Notes: a model not told the origin generated them from the letters alone. Positions 43,042 through 52,077 are shown, numbered from the stretch's first letter. The stretch: DNA of 64,000 nt from an uncultured Collinsella sp. (GCA_937995345.1 CALKKS010000008.1:62001-126000); one strand, 5' to 3'. Numbers and translations: made by a program.

Positions 43042-44574
43042 ATGAACGAGTCGTATCGCCTGGGCGAGCAATCAATCATCGCTCATCTTCAGCGGCTTGC
43101 GAACGGGGCCTCAACCACCGAGCTCGATGTTGCCGCGCTGCCCCCGGAGCTGTGCGCCATCGGCGAGCAGCTACAGAAGACATTTGCCATCCTGCAGCAA
43201 GAACGCGAGCTGCTTGAGCGCGGCGCCTATATCGACTCGCTCACCAATCTTGGCAACCGTGGCGGACTCGACCGCCATGTCGATCAGCTCTGGCGCAAAG
43301 GCACCCCCTTCACCTGCGCCTATATCGATATCGACCGCCTTAAGCATTGCAACGATAAGTTTGGCCACACCGAGGGTAATCGCTACATCCTGAGCATCTG
43401 CCGTGCACTCACCGAGACAATGGAGCCCGATGAGTTGCTGTTCCGTATCGGTGGAGACGAATTTGTACTTATATCCCCCACGACAGACGAAGCCGAGCTC
43501 GAGCAGCGCCTAGAGCGGACGCGTGCCAATCTTATCGAGGCAACATCGGACGGCAAGGCGCCCATGATTGCCAGCTTTAGTTTTGGCTGCTCGCGCGTCG
43601 ACCCGCTTGCAGGCGATACGCGTCGCCAGATGACAAAGGACGCCGACCGCAAAATGTATCGCTACAAGCTCATGTACCGTGTGCAACAACCGGAAGAAGG
43701 CGATGCGCCGCAACGCCCGGTCACCGAACAACCCCCCCCCTGCAACGACCGAGTGTTCCAAGCGATCTCCATGAGCTCCGAGACGCGCTATCCGTTCATC
43801 ATTAACCTCGACACCGGCGAATCGCAATGGTCGGTTAATGCCGTGCGCGATTTTGACCTACCCTCCCAGCATCCTTTTAACTCGGTCGATATGTGGCTTG
43901 CTCGCGTCCACCCCGAGGACCGCGACAACGTACGCGCCGAGCTCGATATGGTGGTAAACGGCACGTGGCACTTCCACTGCATGCAGTATCGCGTCATGAA
44001 TACCGCCGGAAAATACGCGCTTTGCGACTGCACGGGCTACCGCCTGGACGGCACCGATACCGAGCCCAACATGTATGTGGGCATTGTTACCAACCGAAGC
44101 TTGGCAGATACGACCGATTCCGTGACCGGCCTGGGCGATATCCACGCCCTGGTCAACGCCATTGGCGAGATGCGCCGCGTGGCACGAAACGCGGGCTTGG
44201 TCGCCATTAAAATCGACGAAATCGCACAGGTCAATGCCCGCTTTGGCTTTGATGCCGGCGACCGCGTTTTGGCAGAAAGCGCCGCCTGCCTCATGGATTG
44301 CTCGCGCGGCAAGGGTCGTCTGTTCCGCTCGACCGGACCGATGTTCGTGGCGCTTTTCGATGACTTTGATCCCAAAGAGATCGACGCGGTCGCAGACGAA
44401 ATCGAGCGGTTCTTGGGATCGCCCGTGCTCTTGGGCTCATTTGAATATCAGCCGCCCCTTCGCGTGGCAACGCTCCATCTGGACGCTGTCGATCGACAGC
44501 CTGTTTCCATTCTGAACGAACTTAATGCGCTGATTAAAGAGGCGCCGCAGGTACCGGGCACCAAACTGGACTAG
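43042..44574 (+). CDS. GGDEF-PAS-GGDEF-like diguanylate cyclase, EAL-less paralogue
   Basis: This 510-residue protein is colinear with the first half of the preceding gene: GGDEF at residues 137-141 (RIGGDEF), a PAS-like region with NLDTGESQWS and VHPEDRDNV, then a degenerate GGDEF-like domain starting DSVTGLGDIHALVNAI. The EAL domain is missing, so it should only synthesise c-di-GMP. AAGGAGG precedes ATG 43042. The pair probably arose by duplication; the 124-bp spacer contains no clear terminator. Confidence 0.83.
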   Translation: MNESYRLGEQSIIAHLQRLANGASTTELDVAALPPELCAIGEQLQKTFAILQQERELLERGAYIDSLTNLGNRGGLDRHVDQLWRKGTPFTCAYIDIDRLKHCNDKFGHTEGNRYILSICRALTETMEPDELLFRIGGDEFVLISPTTDEAELEQRLERTRANLIEATSDGKAPMIASFSFGCSRVDPLAGDTRRQMTKDADRKMYRYKLMYRVQQPEEGDAPQRPVTEQPPPCNDRVFQAISMSSETRYPFIINLDTGESQWSVNAVRDFDLPSQHPFNSVDMWLARVHPEDRDNVRAELDMVVNGTWHFHCMQYRVMNTAGKYALCDCTGYRLDGTDTEPNMYVGIVTNRSLADTTDSVTGLGDIHALVNAIGEMRRVARNAGLVAIKIDEIAQVNARFGFDAGDRVLAESAACLMDCSRGKGRLFRSTGPMFVALFDDFDPKEIDAVADEIERFLGSPVLLGSFEYQPPLRVATLHLDAVDRQPVSILNELNALIKEAPQVPGTKLD

Positions 44575-44580
44575 CGTCGT

Positions 44581-44621
44581 GGGGCGCGATGTGAAACACA
44601 AGCCGTTTCGCATCGCGCCCC
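44581..44621 (+). terminator. Strong hairpin after the diguanylate cyclase gene
   Basis: GGGGCGCGATG pairs with CATCGCGCCCC 6 bp beyond the stop codon. No T tract follows, so it may stabilise the mRNA rather than terminate. Confidence 0.5.
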
Positions 44622-44685
44622 ACGCCATCCGCCCTCTCGTGCGATAATCCTCCGCAGAAGTCACCGACAGCAGAGGGAGTTTGTG

Positions 44686-45309
44686 ATGAAGGTTCTTTTG
44701 GTCAACGGCAGCCCCAAGGCAAACGGCAACACCGCTCGCGCGCTTGCCGAAGTCGCCGAGCAACTTAAAGCCGAGGGTATCGACAGCGAGGTATTTCAAC
44801 TGGGCGCCAAGCCCATCCGCGACTGCATCGGCTGCGGCCAGTGCGCCAAACTTGGCGGTCGCTGCACCTTTGATGACGACGTGGTGAACGAGCTCATCAC
44901 CGCTGCCGAGCAGGCAGACGGCTTTGTCTTTGGCTCACCCGTCTACTATGCGCATCCCAGCGGCCGCATCCTCTCGGCCCTCGACCGCGCCTTCTATGCT
45001 GGCAGCAAGGCCTTTGCTCACAAGCCGGGCGCCGCGGTCGCCGTTGCCCGCCGCGGCGGCACGTCGACCACCTTCGATGTACTCAATAAATACTTCACCA
45101 TCAACCAGATGCCCGTAGTCGCCTCCACCTATTGGAACAACGTCTTTGGTGCCATGCCGGGCGAGGCCGCCCAGGACGCCGAGGGTCTTGCTACCATGCG
45201 AAACATCGGCAAGAACATGGCCTGGCTCCTGCGCTGCATCGAGGCAGGCAAGGCCTCCGGCATCGAAGCGCCCAAGGCCGATCGCGAGCGCACCAACTTC
45301 ATTCGATAA
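44686..45309 (+). CDS. Flavodoxin-like NAD(P)H-dependent FMN reductase / iron-sulfur flavoprotein
   Basis: This 207-residue flavodoxin-fold protein has NGSPKANGNTA at the N-terminus binding FMN phosphate, a CIGCGQCAKLGGRC cysteine cluster at about residues 46-60 and GSPVYYAHPSGR for the isoalloxazine ring. The cysteines resemble the cluster of iron-sulfur flavoproteins, although only four are present in a compact arrangement. GAGGGAG precedes ATG 44686. The redox partner is unknown. Structured element C follows. Confidence 0.82.
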   Translation: MKVLLVNGSPKANGNTARALAEVAEQLKAEGIDSEVFQLGAKPIRDCIGCGQCAKLGGRCTFDDDVVNELITAAEQADGFVFGSPVYYAHPSGRILSALDRAFYAGSKAFAHKPGAAVAVARRGGTSTTFDVLNKYFTINQMPVVASTYWNNVFGAMPGEAAQDAEGLATMRNIGKNMAWLLRCIEAGKASGIEAPKADRERTNFIR

Positions 45310-45344
45310 GTCCAGCGGTGGTCGCCTCGATGTCCTGTCAAAGT

Positions 45345-45488
45345 CAGCGAAAAGCCAGCTGATGAGGCAAGGTGCCTTGAAAGAGGAGGGTGCTGGGCTT
45401 TTGTCCGCGCCCGACGATTGAAAGGCAGATTGTCCATCAGATGGCTTTGCAGCGTCGATGTGACCGCCGTTCGTTAGAACGGCGGAAC
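45345..45488. repeat. Structured two-hairpin element, family 2, copy C
   Basis: CAGCGA is followed by a long imperfect outer stem (AAAGCCAGCTGATG against CATCAGATGGCTTT) and an inner hairpin GGGTGC/GCGCCC with a GGGCTTTTGTCC tip. Then comes GCAGCGTC and the terminal hairpin CCGCCGTTC-GTTA-GAACGGCGG. Its last base lies 5 bp before the ATG of the ArsC-like gene, so the GGCGGA of the 3' arm occupies the ribosome-binding position of that gene. Confidence 0.78.
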
Positions 45489-45493
45489 ATAAT

Positions 45494-45835
45494 ATGAATA
45501 TTCAAATCTTCGGCACCAAAAAATCCTTCGATACCAAAAAGGCACAGCGCTTCTTTAAGGAGCGGCGCATTAAGGTGCAGTTTATTGACCTTAAGGAAAA
45601 GGAGATGAGCAAAGGCGAGCTCACGAGCGTGATGCAGGCGGTCGGCGGCATCGACAAGCTGCTCAACCCCAAGGCCAAGGACGAGGAGACCCTCGCGCTC
45701 ATCCAGCACCTCACCCCTAGCCAGCGCTTCGACAAGTTACTCGAAAACCAGCAGGTTCTAGCCGAGCCCATCGTGCGCAACGGCAAAAAGGCCACCGTCG
45801 GTTATTGCCCCGATGTATGGGGAGCCTGGGAGTAG
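45494..45835 (+). CDS. ArsC/YffB-family thioredoxin-fold protein lacking the active-site cysteine
   Basis: This 113-residue ArsC-like protein has the segment GTKKSFDTKKA where the family carries a catalytic Cys (NCDT). Here the site is Ser-Phe, so reductase chemistry is unlikely. The rest (RIKVQFIDLKEKEMSKGEL, KLLNPKAK, PIVRNGKKATVGY) matches the family core. A Spx-like regulatory or binding role is possible. There is no ordinary Shine-Dalgarno; the only candidate is GGCGGA in the terminal hairpin of the repeat element directly upstream. Confidence 0.75.
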   Translation: MNIQIFGTKKSFDTKKAQRFFKERRIKVQFIDLKEKEMSKGELTSVMQAVGGIDKLLNPKAKDEETLALIQHLTPSQRFDKLLENQQVLAEPIVRNGKKATVGYCPDVWGAWE

Positions 45836-45921
45836 CCTGTGTTATTTGCCGGCGCGTGGGTATAAGAGCAGGCGTTTGGCATAAGATTCAACTGTAAGCC
45901 ATGTCTAACAAAGGAGGGCAC

Positions 45922-47052
45922 ATGCCCAACAAACCCGTGAAGATCATCATGCTTACCGGATACCTCGGTGCCGGCAAGACCACGCTGCTCAACCACATCC
46001 TCGCCAACGACGGCGGCATCCGCGCCGCCGTGATCGTCAACGATATCGGCGAGATCAACGTCGACGCCAGCCTCATCGCCGACGGCGGCCTTTCCGAGAC
46101 CGACGACCTCATCCCGCTCACCAACGGCTGCATCTGCTGCACACTTTCGGATGACCTGGCCAACCAGCTGCAGGGCATCGCCGATTCGGGCAACTTCGAC
46201 TACATCATCATCGAGGCCTCGGGTATCTGCGAGCCTATCCCCATCGCCTACACCATCTCGAGCTTCTGCGACGAGGCCAAGGTGGGCGGCGAGCCCAAGC
46301 TCGCGCTCGACAACATCGTGGCCGTGGTCGACTGCGCCCGCATGTACGACGAGTTCAATGGCGGCCGCGACCTGCTGGCAGAGGATATCGACGAGGACGA
46401 CATCGAAAGCCTGCTCATCCAGCAGATCGAGTTCTGCTCCACGCTGATCCTCAACAAGACCGACACCGTGAGCCCCGAGCAGATTGCCGAGCTCAAGGCC
46501 ATCGTGCGCAGCCTGCAGAAGGACGCCGTGATCGTCGAGGCCCAAAACGGCGAGGTCCCCATGGAGGAACTGCTCGATACCGACCGCTTCGACTTTATGC
46601 GCGCCTACAACTCCGCCGCCTGGATCGAGGCTATGGAGCATCCCGAGGAGCACGACGACCCCGAGGTGCTCGAGTACGACATCGAGACCTTTGTATACTC
46701 GCGCCGCAAGCCGTTTGACCTGCAGAAGTTTACCGACTTTGTTGAGCAGGAGTGGCCCGACGAGGTCATCCGCGTCAAGGGCCCGCTGTGGCAGACCGGC
46801 GATCCGGACATGTGCTACATGTTTGAGCAGGCCGGCCACCAGATGCGCCTGATGGAGAACGGCCTGTTTGTCGATTCCGCACCCGAGGGCGAGAAGCAGA
46901 AGATCATCGACGAGAACCCTGAGATCATGCAGATTTGGGACGACGAGACGGGCGACCGCATGACGAGCCTGTGCATCATCGGCCGTCACATGGACAAGGA
47001 TGCGCTCATCGCCTCCCTCGATGCCTGCCTGACTGACTGGCACCGCGCCTAG
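45922..47052 (+). CDS. CobW/COG0523-family GTP-binding metal chaperone
   Basis: This 376-residue G3E GTPase has Walker A GYLGAGKTTL at residues about 12-21, the metal-binding CxCC motif in NGCICCTL, an IIEASGICEP switch region and NKTD for guanine recognition. A C-terminal CobW_C-like domain contains KPFDLQKFTDF. It probably delivers zinc or another metal to client enzymes. GGAGG precedes ATG 45922; the ATG at 45901 would include this ribosome site. Acidic stretches are abundant. A terminator separates it from trmL. Confidence 0.9.
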   Translation: MPNKPVKIIMLTGYLGAGKTTLLNHILANDGGIRAAVIVNDIGEINVDASLIADGGLSETDDLIPLTNGCICCTLSDDLANQLQGIADSGNFDYIIIEASGICEPIPIAYTISSFCDEAKVGGEPKLALDNIVAVVDCARMYDEFNGGRDLLAEDIDEDDIESLLIQQIEFCSTLILNKTDTVSPEQIAELKAIVRSLQKDAVIVEAQNGEVPMEELLDTDRFDFMRAYNSAAWIEAMEHPEEHDDPEVLEYDIETFVYSRRKPFDLQKFTDFVEQEWPDEVIRVKGPLWQTGDPDMCYMFEQAGHQMRLMENGLFVDSAPEGEKQKIIDENPEIMQIWDDETGDRMTSLCIIGRHMDKDALIASLDACLTDWHRA

Positions 47053-47093
47053 GTTTATCCAAGCGGGCATTTTTCCGCCCACGTAACCGCCAA

Positions 47094-47133
47094 ACCACCA
47101 CGAAGGTGCGCTGCCCTTCGTGGTGGTTTTTCG
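47094..47133 (+). terminator. Rho-independent terminator after the CobW-family gene
   Basis: AACCACCACGAAGG pairs with CCTTCGTGGTGGTT and is followed by TTTT, 42 bp after the stop and before trmL. Confidence 0.85.
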
Positions 47134-47152
47134 TTCTAAGCCAAGGAGATTC

Positions 47153-47752
47153 ATGTTCAACATTGTGCTGTATGCGCCCGAGATTCCGGCCAATACGGGC
47201 AATATCGGCCGCACCTGCGTGGTTACCGGCGCCCGCCTGCATCTGGTGGAGCCGCTGGGGTTTTCGCTCGATGACAAGACGGTGCGCCGCGCCGGCCTGG
47301 GCTACTGGCAAAACTTGGATGTGACGACCTATGCCGGCTGGGAGGATTTCCTTGCGCGCAACGGCCTCTCCCCCGCCGACGAGCGCCTACATCTGCTGAC
47401 CAAAAAGGCACGCCGCACCTATGCGCAGAGTACCTACCGCGACGGTGAGTATTTGGTCTTTGGCAGCGAGAGCTCGGGCATTCCCGAGGAGCTGCTCGCC
47501 GCGGCGCCCGAGCGCTGCGAACGCATCCCGATGCTGCGCGATTGCGATTCGCTTGACAACGCCGAGGCCTGGGAAGCCCACGAGGAATCGCTCGGGCATA
47601 CTGAGGACGGCCATGAGGCCATCCTTCGGCAGGATATCTGCGGCAACTTCGTCAATCCGGACGACTACCGCATCAGCGCACTCAACCTCTCCAACAGCGC
47701 CGCCATCGTCCTCTACGAGGCCCTACGCCAAACAGGCTTTCCGGGAATGTGA
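47153..47752 (+). CDS. trmL: tRNA (cytidine(34)-2'-O)-methyltransferase TrmL
   Basis: This 199-residue SPOUT methyltransferase has PEIPANTGNIGRTC at the N-terminus, LHLVEPLGF, the VFGSESSGIPEEL knot segment and a final NLSNSAAIVLYEALRQ. These are the SAM-binding trefoil knot of TrmL. It 2'-O-methylates the wobble nucleotide of certain leucine tRNAs. AAGGAG precedes ATG 47153. The protein is longer than typical (about 155) because of insertions around residues 60 and 135. The last codons, Met-stop (ATGTGA), are part of the palindromic repeat that follows. Confidence 0.88.
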   Translation: MFNIVLYAPEIPANTGNIGRTCVVTGARLHLVEPLGFSLDDKTVRRAGLGYWQNLDVTTYAGWEDFLARNGLSPADERLHLLTKKARRTYAQSTYRDGEYLVFGSESSGIPEELLAAAPERCERIPMLRDCDSLDNAEAWEAHEESLGHTEDGHEAILRQDICGNFVNPDDYRISALNLSNSAAIVLYEALRQTGFPGM

Positions 47753-47778
47753 CAAAGGCACAGTCCCTTTGTCACATT
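47746..47778. repeat. GTGACAAAGGGACAGTCCC palindrome, family 3, copy 1
   Basis: AATGTGACAAAGG and its inverse CCTTTGTCACATT flank a CACAGT centre. The TGA stop of trmL (47750-47752) lies inside the left arm. Related copies are at 49001, 52994, 55542, 56140 and 57356. Confidence 0.82.
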
Positions 47779-47894
47779 CAAGCACCATGTCGATGACACA
47801 CACCTAATTGATGCTCTAAATAACGGACCATCGCTTTTAATCAGAATTAACTAGAATAAAATGAAGTTAAACGGCGGTGTGAAAGGAGAGCCTT

Positions 47895-48995
47895 GTGGAA
47901 TATCTCGAGAACCCGTTTACCCCCAGTTTTGGCGAGGTTCCTGCCCATCTCGCCGGCAGACAACAGATTATTCGGGATTTGGACCGTGCCTTCTTGAGCC
48001 AGCGCAGGCGCCCAGAATTGACCTCTATCTTCTCAGGCGCGCGTGGAACCGGTAAAACCGCTCTCATGTCGTCGCTCGCGACAAGGGCGGAATCCCACGG
48101 CTGGATAGCCGTAAAGACGACCGCGCTCCCGGGAATGCTTGAGGAAATCGAGCTCGGGACGAAACGCGCCGCAGCCCATCTCATCGACTCGTCCAACCAC
48201 TTCGAAGTCACCGGTCTCGGAATTGCACCGCTCGGCAGCGTTGAGGTCAATCGCATTCACGATGCCTCAACCTGGCGTTATCGCATGAGCGACATCATCG
48301 ACCAGCTCAACGAGGCGGGCACCGGTCTGCTCGTCACGGTTGATGAGGTAGACCCGACACTCGACGAGATGATTCAGCTCGCAGCGACGTATCAGCACTT
48401 TGTGACCGATGGGAAACGCGTCGCCCTGCTCATGGCGGGACTTCCCAACAACGTCTCGACGTTGCTGAACCACAAGACGGTCTCGTTCCTTCGCCGCGCC
48501 CAACAATATCATCTGGGTCGCATTGCCGACTATGACGTACGCGAGGCCTTGATTCGCACGATCCAGGAAAACGATCGCCTGGCAGATGCTGAGGGAATCG
48601 ATAGAGCCGTTCGCTCGATCTCTGGTTTTCCCTTCCTATTGCAACTCGTAGGCTACCGTGCCTGGGATCTCACGAGCAACTCGAGAGAAATATCGTCTCG
48701 CGACTTTGACCAGGGAATCAAAATCGCACGCGACGAAATGGACGACCGGATCCTCGCGGCGACCTATCGGGAACTCACTGCAGAGGACAAGCGATTCCTC
48801 ATCGCCATGCTCGATGACGAGGAAGAGTCCACCACCGCCGACCTTGTCGAGCGCCTTAAGCGTTCGCCGCAACAGGTCTCCCGCTACCGACGCCGCATGA
48901 TAGACGCAGGCATTATTGGGGAACGCGGGCGCGGTATCGTCGCTTTTGAATTACCGTTCTTCCGCGACTATCTCGCGGCTCAATGCGTGAAATAG
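47895..48995 (+). CDS. Orphan AAA/Orc-like ATPase with C-terminal winged helix (1)
   Basis: This 366-residue STAND/Orc-type ATPase has Walker A SGARGTGKTA at residues 47-56, a VDEVD Walker B near residue 152 and a sensor region with MAGLPNN. A C-terminal winged-helix (residues about 295-366, RSPQQVSRYRRRMIDAGII) likely binds DNA. Such ATP-binding proteins are often encoded alone and their role is not known; DNA-binding or NTPase signalling are options. The start is GTG 47895 with GAAAGGAG upstream. It is flanked on both sides by palindromic repeats and is AT-richer than its neighbours. A similar gene is at 56170. Confidence 0.72.
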   Translation: MEYLENPFTPSFGEVPAHLAGRQQIIRDLDRAFLSQRRRPELTSIFSGARGTGKTALMSSLATRAESHGWIAVKTTALPGMLEEIELGTKRAAAHLIDSSNHFEVTGLGIAPLGSVEVNRIHDASTWRYRMSDIIDQLNEAGTGLLVTVDEVDPTLDEMIQLAATYQHFVTDGKRVALLMAGLPNNVSTLLNHKTVSFLRRAQQYHLGRIADYDVREALIRTIQENDRLADAEGIDRAVRSISGFPFLLQLVGYRAWDLTSNSREISSRDFDQGIKIARDEMDDRILAATYRELTAEDKRFLIAMLDDEEESTTADLVERLKRSPQQVSRYRRRMIDAGIIGERGRGIVAFELPFFRDYLAAQCVK

Positions 48996-49000
48996 AAGTC

Positions 49001-49032
49001 AATGTGGCAAAGGGACAGTCCCTTTGTCACAG
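49001..49032. repeat. GTGACAAAGGGACAGTCCC palindrome, family 3, copy 2
   Basis: AATGTGGCAAAGGGACAG and CTGTCCCTTTGTCAC overlap in a self-complementary unit between the convergent ATPase 1 and EcsC genes. It starts 5 bp after the ATPase stop. Confidence 0.78.
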
Positions 49033-49040
49033 TCGGCCGG

Positions 49041-50429
49041 CTATCCTTCTGCAGCGCAAACCTCAACCTCACCGTTCACGGAGACCGTCTCCATACCGGC
49101 TAGCATTGCAACACGCTCCTGTTTTTCAATGATGAACCGCTTATGGTAGAAGATGTTGGCATACTGCAAAACACGATTCATCTGCGAGACATCAAACAAG
49201 GCACCGACAACGCCACCAAATACGGGAATGGCTTTGCCGAGGGATTTTTGAGTGATATTCCTGCCGATTTGTTCGAGTACGTTTTTGAAAACGCTGTTCT
49301 CGAGCGACTTCTTACCGGCATTCTCGAGTGCCTTACGTGCAGCGGCATTAGCAAGAGCGCGAATCTGCGTGACTAGCATAGCCGCGCCGCCCCGTGACGC
49401 CATGGCCGTCCAGCCTTTCTTGACTGTTTGCTTCACACCCTCCATCTCGGCTACAAGCATCACCTTACCGATTGCAGTAGCCATGCCGTCAGCAGAACCT
49501 GCAGACGGAGCCATCGCGTTTGAAAACACATCGCCCGCAATGACCATTTCAGCCGGATCTTCTTTAACGTTAAATCCGTACATCATGGCAACTGACTGCA
49601 CCGCACGATAATAGAGGAACATGCTGAATACGATATTGAAGGGCAAGCCGGCAAAGCCAGGAACACCCGTCACCGCACCCTCTGTCGCCGCAAGCAGTAG
49701 GTGCCTACCGTTTTCACCCGCCGCAATCCTCGCGACGTCAAAACTCCGAAGCATGAATAGCTCATCAATCGAACGGATGGTAACGCCTTCAAGTGTGGTG
49801 TTTGCAGCCTCAACAATCTGCGCCTCAGTAACGCTATACTTGGCAGCTTGCTCCTCGATAACCTTGAAGCCATCGACAACCTGCTTCATAACCTGTGCAT
49901 ACAGCTCTTGTTGCTGAATCTCACTTGTAAGCTCGCCGACCGCATCTCCAACGGTAGCGCGAAGATTCTCCGGTATCTTTGACCCAGCCTTATCGGTCAG
50001 CTGTTTGAGCTTTGAGGGCGCCACCATCTTTTCGTATTGCTCGGTCAATACCTCAAGCTCGGCAAGCTCCCGATTGGTCAGCAACGGATCGGGCAACACC
50101 CAATCACCGTTAGCGTCAATGAGCGTCGACGACAGGCCGAGTTGCTCTCGCCGCTTTGCGTTGCAGCGTTCGTTCGCCGCGGCTGCGGTTGCAGAAGCGA
50201 TCCCGTTTGCAAAGTCCGAAACACCTTTTAGCGCATTATCCGCCAACGGGCTAGCGGCTTCCGCCAATTCACCCGATTTCTTTTGAGCCTCCTTGACCAC
50301 ATCCATGATGGCGTTTCCAGCGCCATTAAATGCTCCAGACATTATGTTCTCCAGCGAAGAAAAGCCAATACCGGACTTCTGCTGCTTTTCGAGCTTCGCC
50401 TCAACAAGCTGTTGCTGTTTATCCGACAT
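49041..50429 (-). CDS. EcsC family protein
   Basis: This 462-residue protein has a disordered, Ala/Gly-rich N-terminal third. The EcsC-like core follows at about residues 225-400, marked by LLAATEGAVTGVPGFAGLPF and a membrane-proximal helix FNIVFSMFLYYRAVQSVAMMYG. Later there is a glycine-rich FGGVVGALFDVSQMNRV. EcsC is a component linked to an ABC exporter in Bacillus; this family's function is unclear. ATG 50429 is preceded by AAGGGTG. It forms an operon with the DUF4230 gene 11 bp upstream. Codon use and lower GC set this block apart. Confidence 0.75.
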   Translation of the reverse strand: MSDKQQQLVEAKLEKQQKSGIGFSSLENIMSGAFNGAGNAIMDVVKEAQKKSGELAEAASPLADNALKGVSDFANGIASATAAAANERCNAKRREQLGLSSTLIDANGDWVLPDPLLTNRELAELEVLTEQYEKMVAPSKLKQLTDKAGSKIPENLRATVGDAVGELTSEIQQQELYAQVMKQVVDGFKVIEEQAAKYSVTEAQIVEAANTTLEGVTIRSIDELFMLRSFDVARIAAGENGRHLLLAATEGAVTGVPGFAGLPFNIVFSMFLYYRAVQSVAMMYGFNVKEDPAEMVIAGDVFSNAMAPSAGSADGMATAIGKVMLVAEMEGVKQTVKKGWTAMASRGGAAMLVTQIRALANAAARKALENAGKKSLENSVFKNVLEQIGRNITQKSLGKAIPVFGGVVGALFDVSQMNRVLQYANIFYHKRFIIEKQERVAMLAGMETVSVNGEVEVCAAEG

Positions 50430-50440
50430 GCCAATCACCC

Positions 50441-51085
50441 TTACTTGAACGTAACGCTAACTTCGACATCGTCGCCGCATAGGGCTTTGACCTGTTTTTC
50501 GATCAGACTGCGGGCTCTATCATCGGATTCTTTGAGCATATTGCTCTCTTTGACCTTCTTGGTTTGCTCTTTCTTCGCTTGTTTCAACAAACTGTTCAGA
50601 TCGTCCGTACTCACTTGGTTCCAGTTCAGAAACCCATTGTCCTCAACATATTTCTTCAGCGTATTGGGGTCTGTCGAGAACGAGGTGATCTCCGAGTGAG
50701 GCAGTATAACCTTTACGCTCTTGACCTCTGAATTCTTATCGGCCATATTAGCCCGTACGATTGCAACCTTCATCTTATCGGCATCGATCCCGATGTCAGC
50801 TTTGCCGTCAATCGTTGCGACATATCGCTTAGACGTAAAGGGGTTTTCCCACCCAAGCGGATTGCCCGCCTCATCAATTGAAAGCAGCTGGGTGAAGTTG
50901 TACTCGTACGTCACGAGCTTAACGACTGGCGTGATCTCCTCGCGAATCGAATCATCGCTGATCGTTGTAGGATTACGCGTCAATGACATCCAGATACCCC
51001 AGGCAACCGCCAGAACCGTAACAACGACTAACCCGCCAAAGGCAACCTTTTGCGGTATCGTTGTAAGAAATTTTGTTTTTGCCAT
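50441..51085 (-). CDS. DUF4230 family membrane-anchored protein
   Basis: This 214-residue protein has an N-terminal membrane helix (residues about 14-35, VAFGGLVVVTVLAVAWGIWM) followed by an extracytoplasmic DUF4230 domain. It is recognised by VVKLVTYEYNFTQLLSID and the YVATIDGKADIGID beta-strand pattern. The function of the family is unknown. AAAGGTG precedes ATG 51085. EcsC follows in the same operon; an intervening terminator separates the pair from the lipoprotein gene. Confidence 0.75.
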   Translation of the reverse strand: MAKTKFLTTIPQKVAFGGLVVVTVLAVAWGIWMSLTRNPTTISDDSIREEITPVVKLVTYEYNFTQLLSIDEAGNPLGWENPFTSKRYVATIDGKADIGIDADKMKVAIVRANMADKNSEVKSVKVILPHSEITSFSTDPNTLKKYVEDNGFLNWNQVSTDDLNSLLKQAKKEQTKKVKESNMLKESDDRARSLIEKQVKALCGDDVEVSVTFK

Positions 51086-51175
51086 CCTGTTTCACCTTTC
51101 CTTTATTGCCCCGACGTTCCCATCATCTTCCAGCGCGAGCATGATGGCACGAATCATTCCGTCAACGGCTCAATG

Positions 51176-51219
51176 CAAAGCGCGACCGTTCAAAGAAAAC
51201 GGCCGCGCTTTCTTTTCAA
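51176..51219 (-). terminator. Terminator after the lipoprotein gene
   Basis: An AAGCGCGACCGTT / AACGGCCGCGCTT stem lies 11 bp beyond the lipoprotein stop on the minus strand. A- and T-rich flanks on either side suggest it can work in both directions. Confidence 0.6.
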
Positions 51220-51229
51220 TTCCCGCGAA

Positions 51230-52042
51230 CTATTCCTTGACGCTGTAACCCGACACCGTCGGCGCAAGCCTCGAGGCGTCAACCTCGCTCATTACCTCAA
51301 ACTTCACCTTCTCGCCAGGCGCCCAGGCAGATGTATCTGCGTAGCATTCTTCCGCCCTCACACCATCGGCATCGTAAAGGGCAACGTTTAGATAAACGTT
51401 TTCGAACGATATGTCAGAGGTATTTTCGACGATTGCGGTGTACGTATAGAGACCGTAGCCATCATCACTTTTCTCAAAGTTCGCCGATGAGAGCAAACCG
51501 TTGATAACCTCATCGTTATGCGTCTTCTCCTCTACGGTCCTACCGTTCTTAATTAGCTCGTCAAACTCATCTTGATACTCGTCATCGACTGTTAAGTCAT
51601 ATCGATCAACCAGTTTCTTAAGCTGTGCGGATCGTGCGTCGTAGGCCTTTTCCCATTCCTCGTAGTACTTAGGATCAGATTCCGCATACTTCTTGGTAAC
51701 ATCAAGCTGATTGTCAAGCAGGTTGAGATAGGCGATGACATCTTCCTGCATCTTAGTGTCTTTAAAAGGCGCCTTTTTGAGTTCTTTGTCGTTATCGATC
51801 TCGGTTTTAATTATCTCTTTTCGCACTTTATTCGAGCTTAGATCAGCATCTTCTCCAAGCGATTCGATATAATCCGACCGTTTTTGATAACCTTGAGCAA
51901 TCACAGCCATTGCACGGTCATCGGCATAATCAGGTTCATCGTTTTTCTTCTCAGACTGCGAACAGCCGCTCAGCAGAAGCGCCCCACAAAACACCATCGC
52001 AAATAGCGCGGTCACCAGAGCCATTCCATAACGCCTTTTCAT
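51230..52042 (-). CDS. Lipoprotein with FxLYD-like C-terminal domain
   Basis: This 270-residue lipoprotein has a basic start MKRRYG, a hydrophobic stretch and the lipobox LSGCSQ, which places acylated Cys near residue 26. Residues 35-180 are charged and helical. The last roughly 90 residues (YGLYTYTAIVENTSDISFENVYLNVALYDADG) form an FxLYD-like beta domain common in extracytoplasmic proteins. AAGGAGG precedes ATG 52042. No function can be assigned. It lies between the DUF4230/EcsC pair and a recombinase gene. Confidence 0.7.
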   Translation of the reverse strand: MKRRYGMALVTALFAMVFCGALLLSGCSQSEKKNDEPDYADDRAMAVIAQGYQKRSDYIESLGEDADLSSNKVRKEIIKTEIDNDKELKKAPFKDTKMQEDVIAYLNLLDNQLDVTKKYAESDPKYYEEWEKAYDARSAQLKKLVDRYDLTVDDEYQDEFDELIKNGRTVEEKTHNDEVINGLLSSANFEKSDDGYGLYTYTAIVENTSDISFENVYLNVALYDADGVRAEECYADTSAWAPGEKVKFEVMSEVDASRLAPTVSGYSVKE

Positions 52043-52077
52043 TTCGTCCTCCTTTAAATACAAAACACGATATCTAG

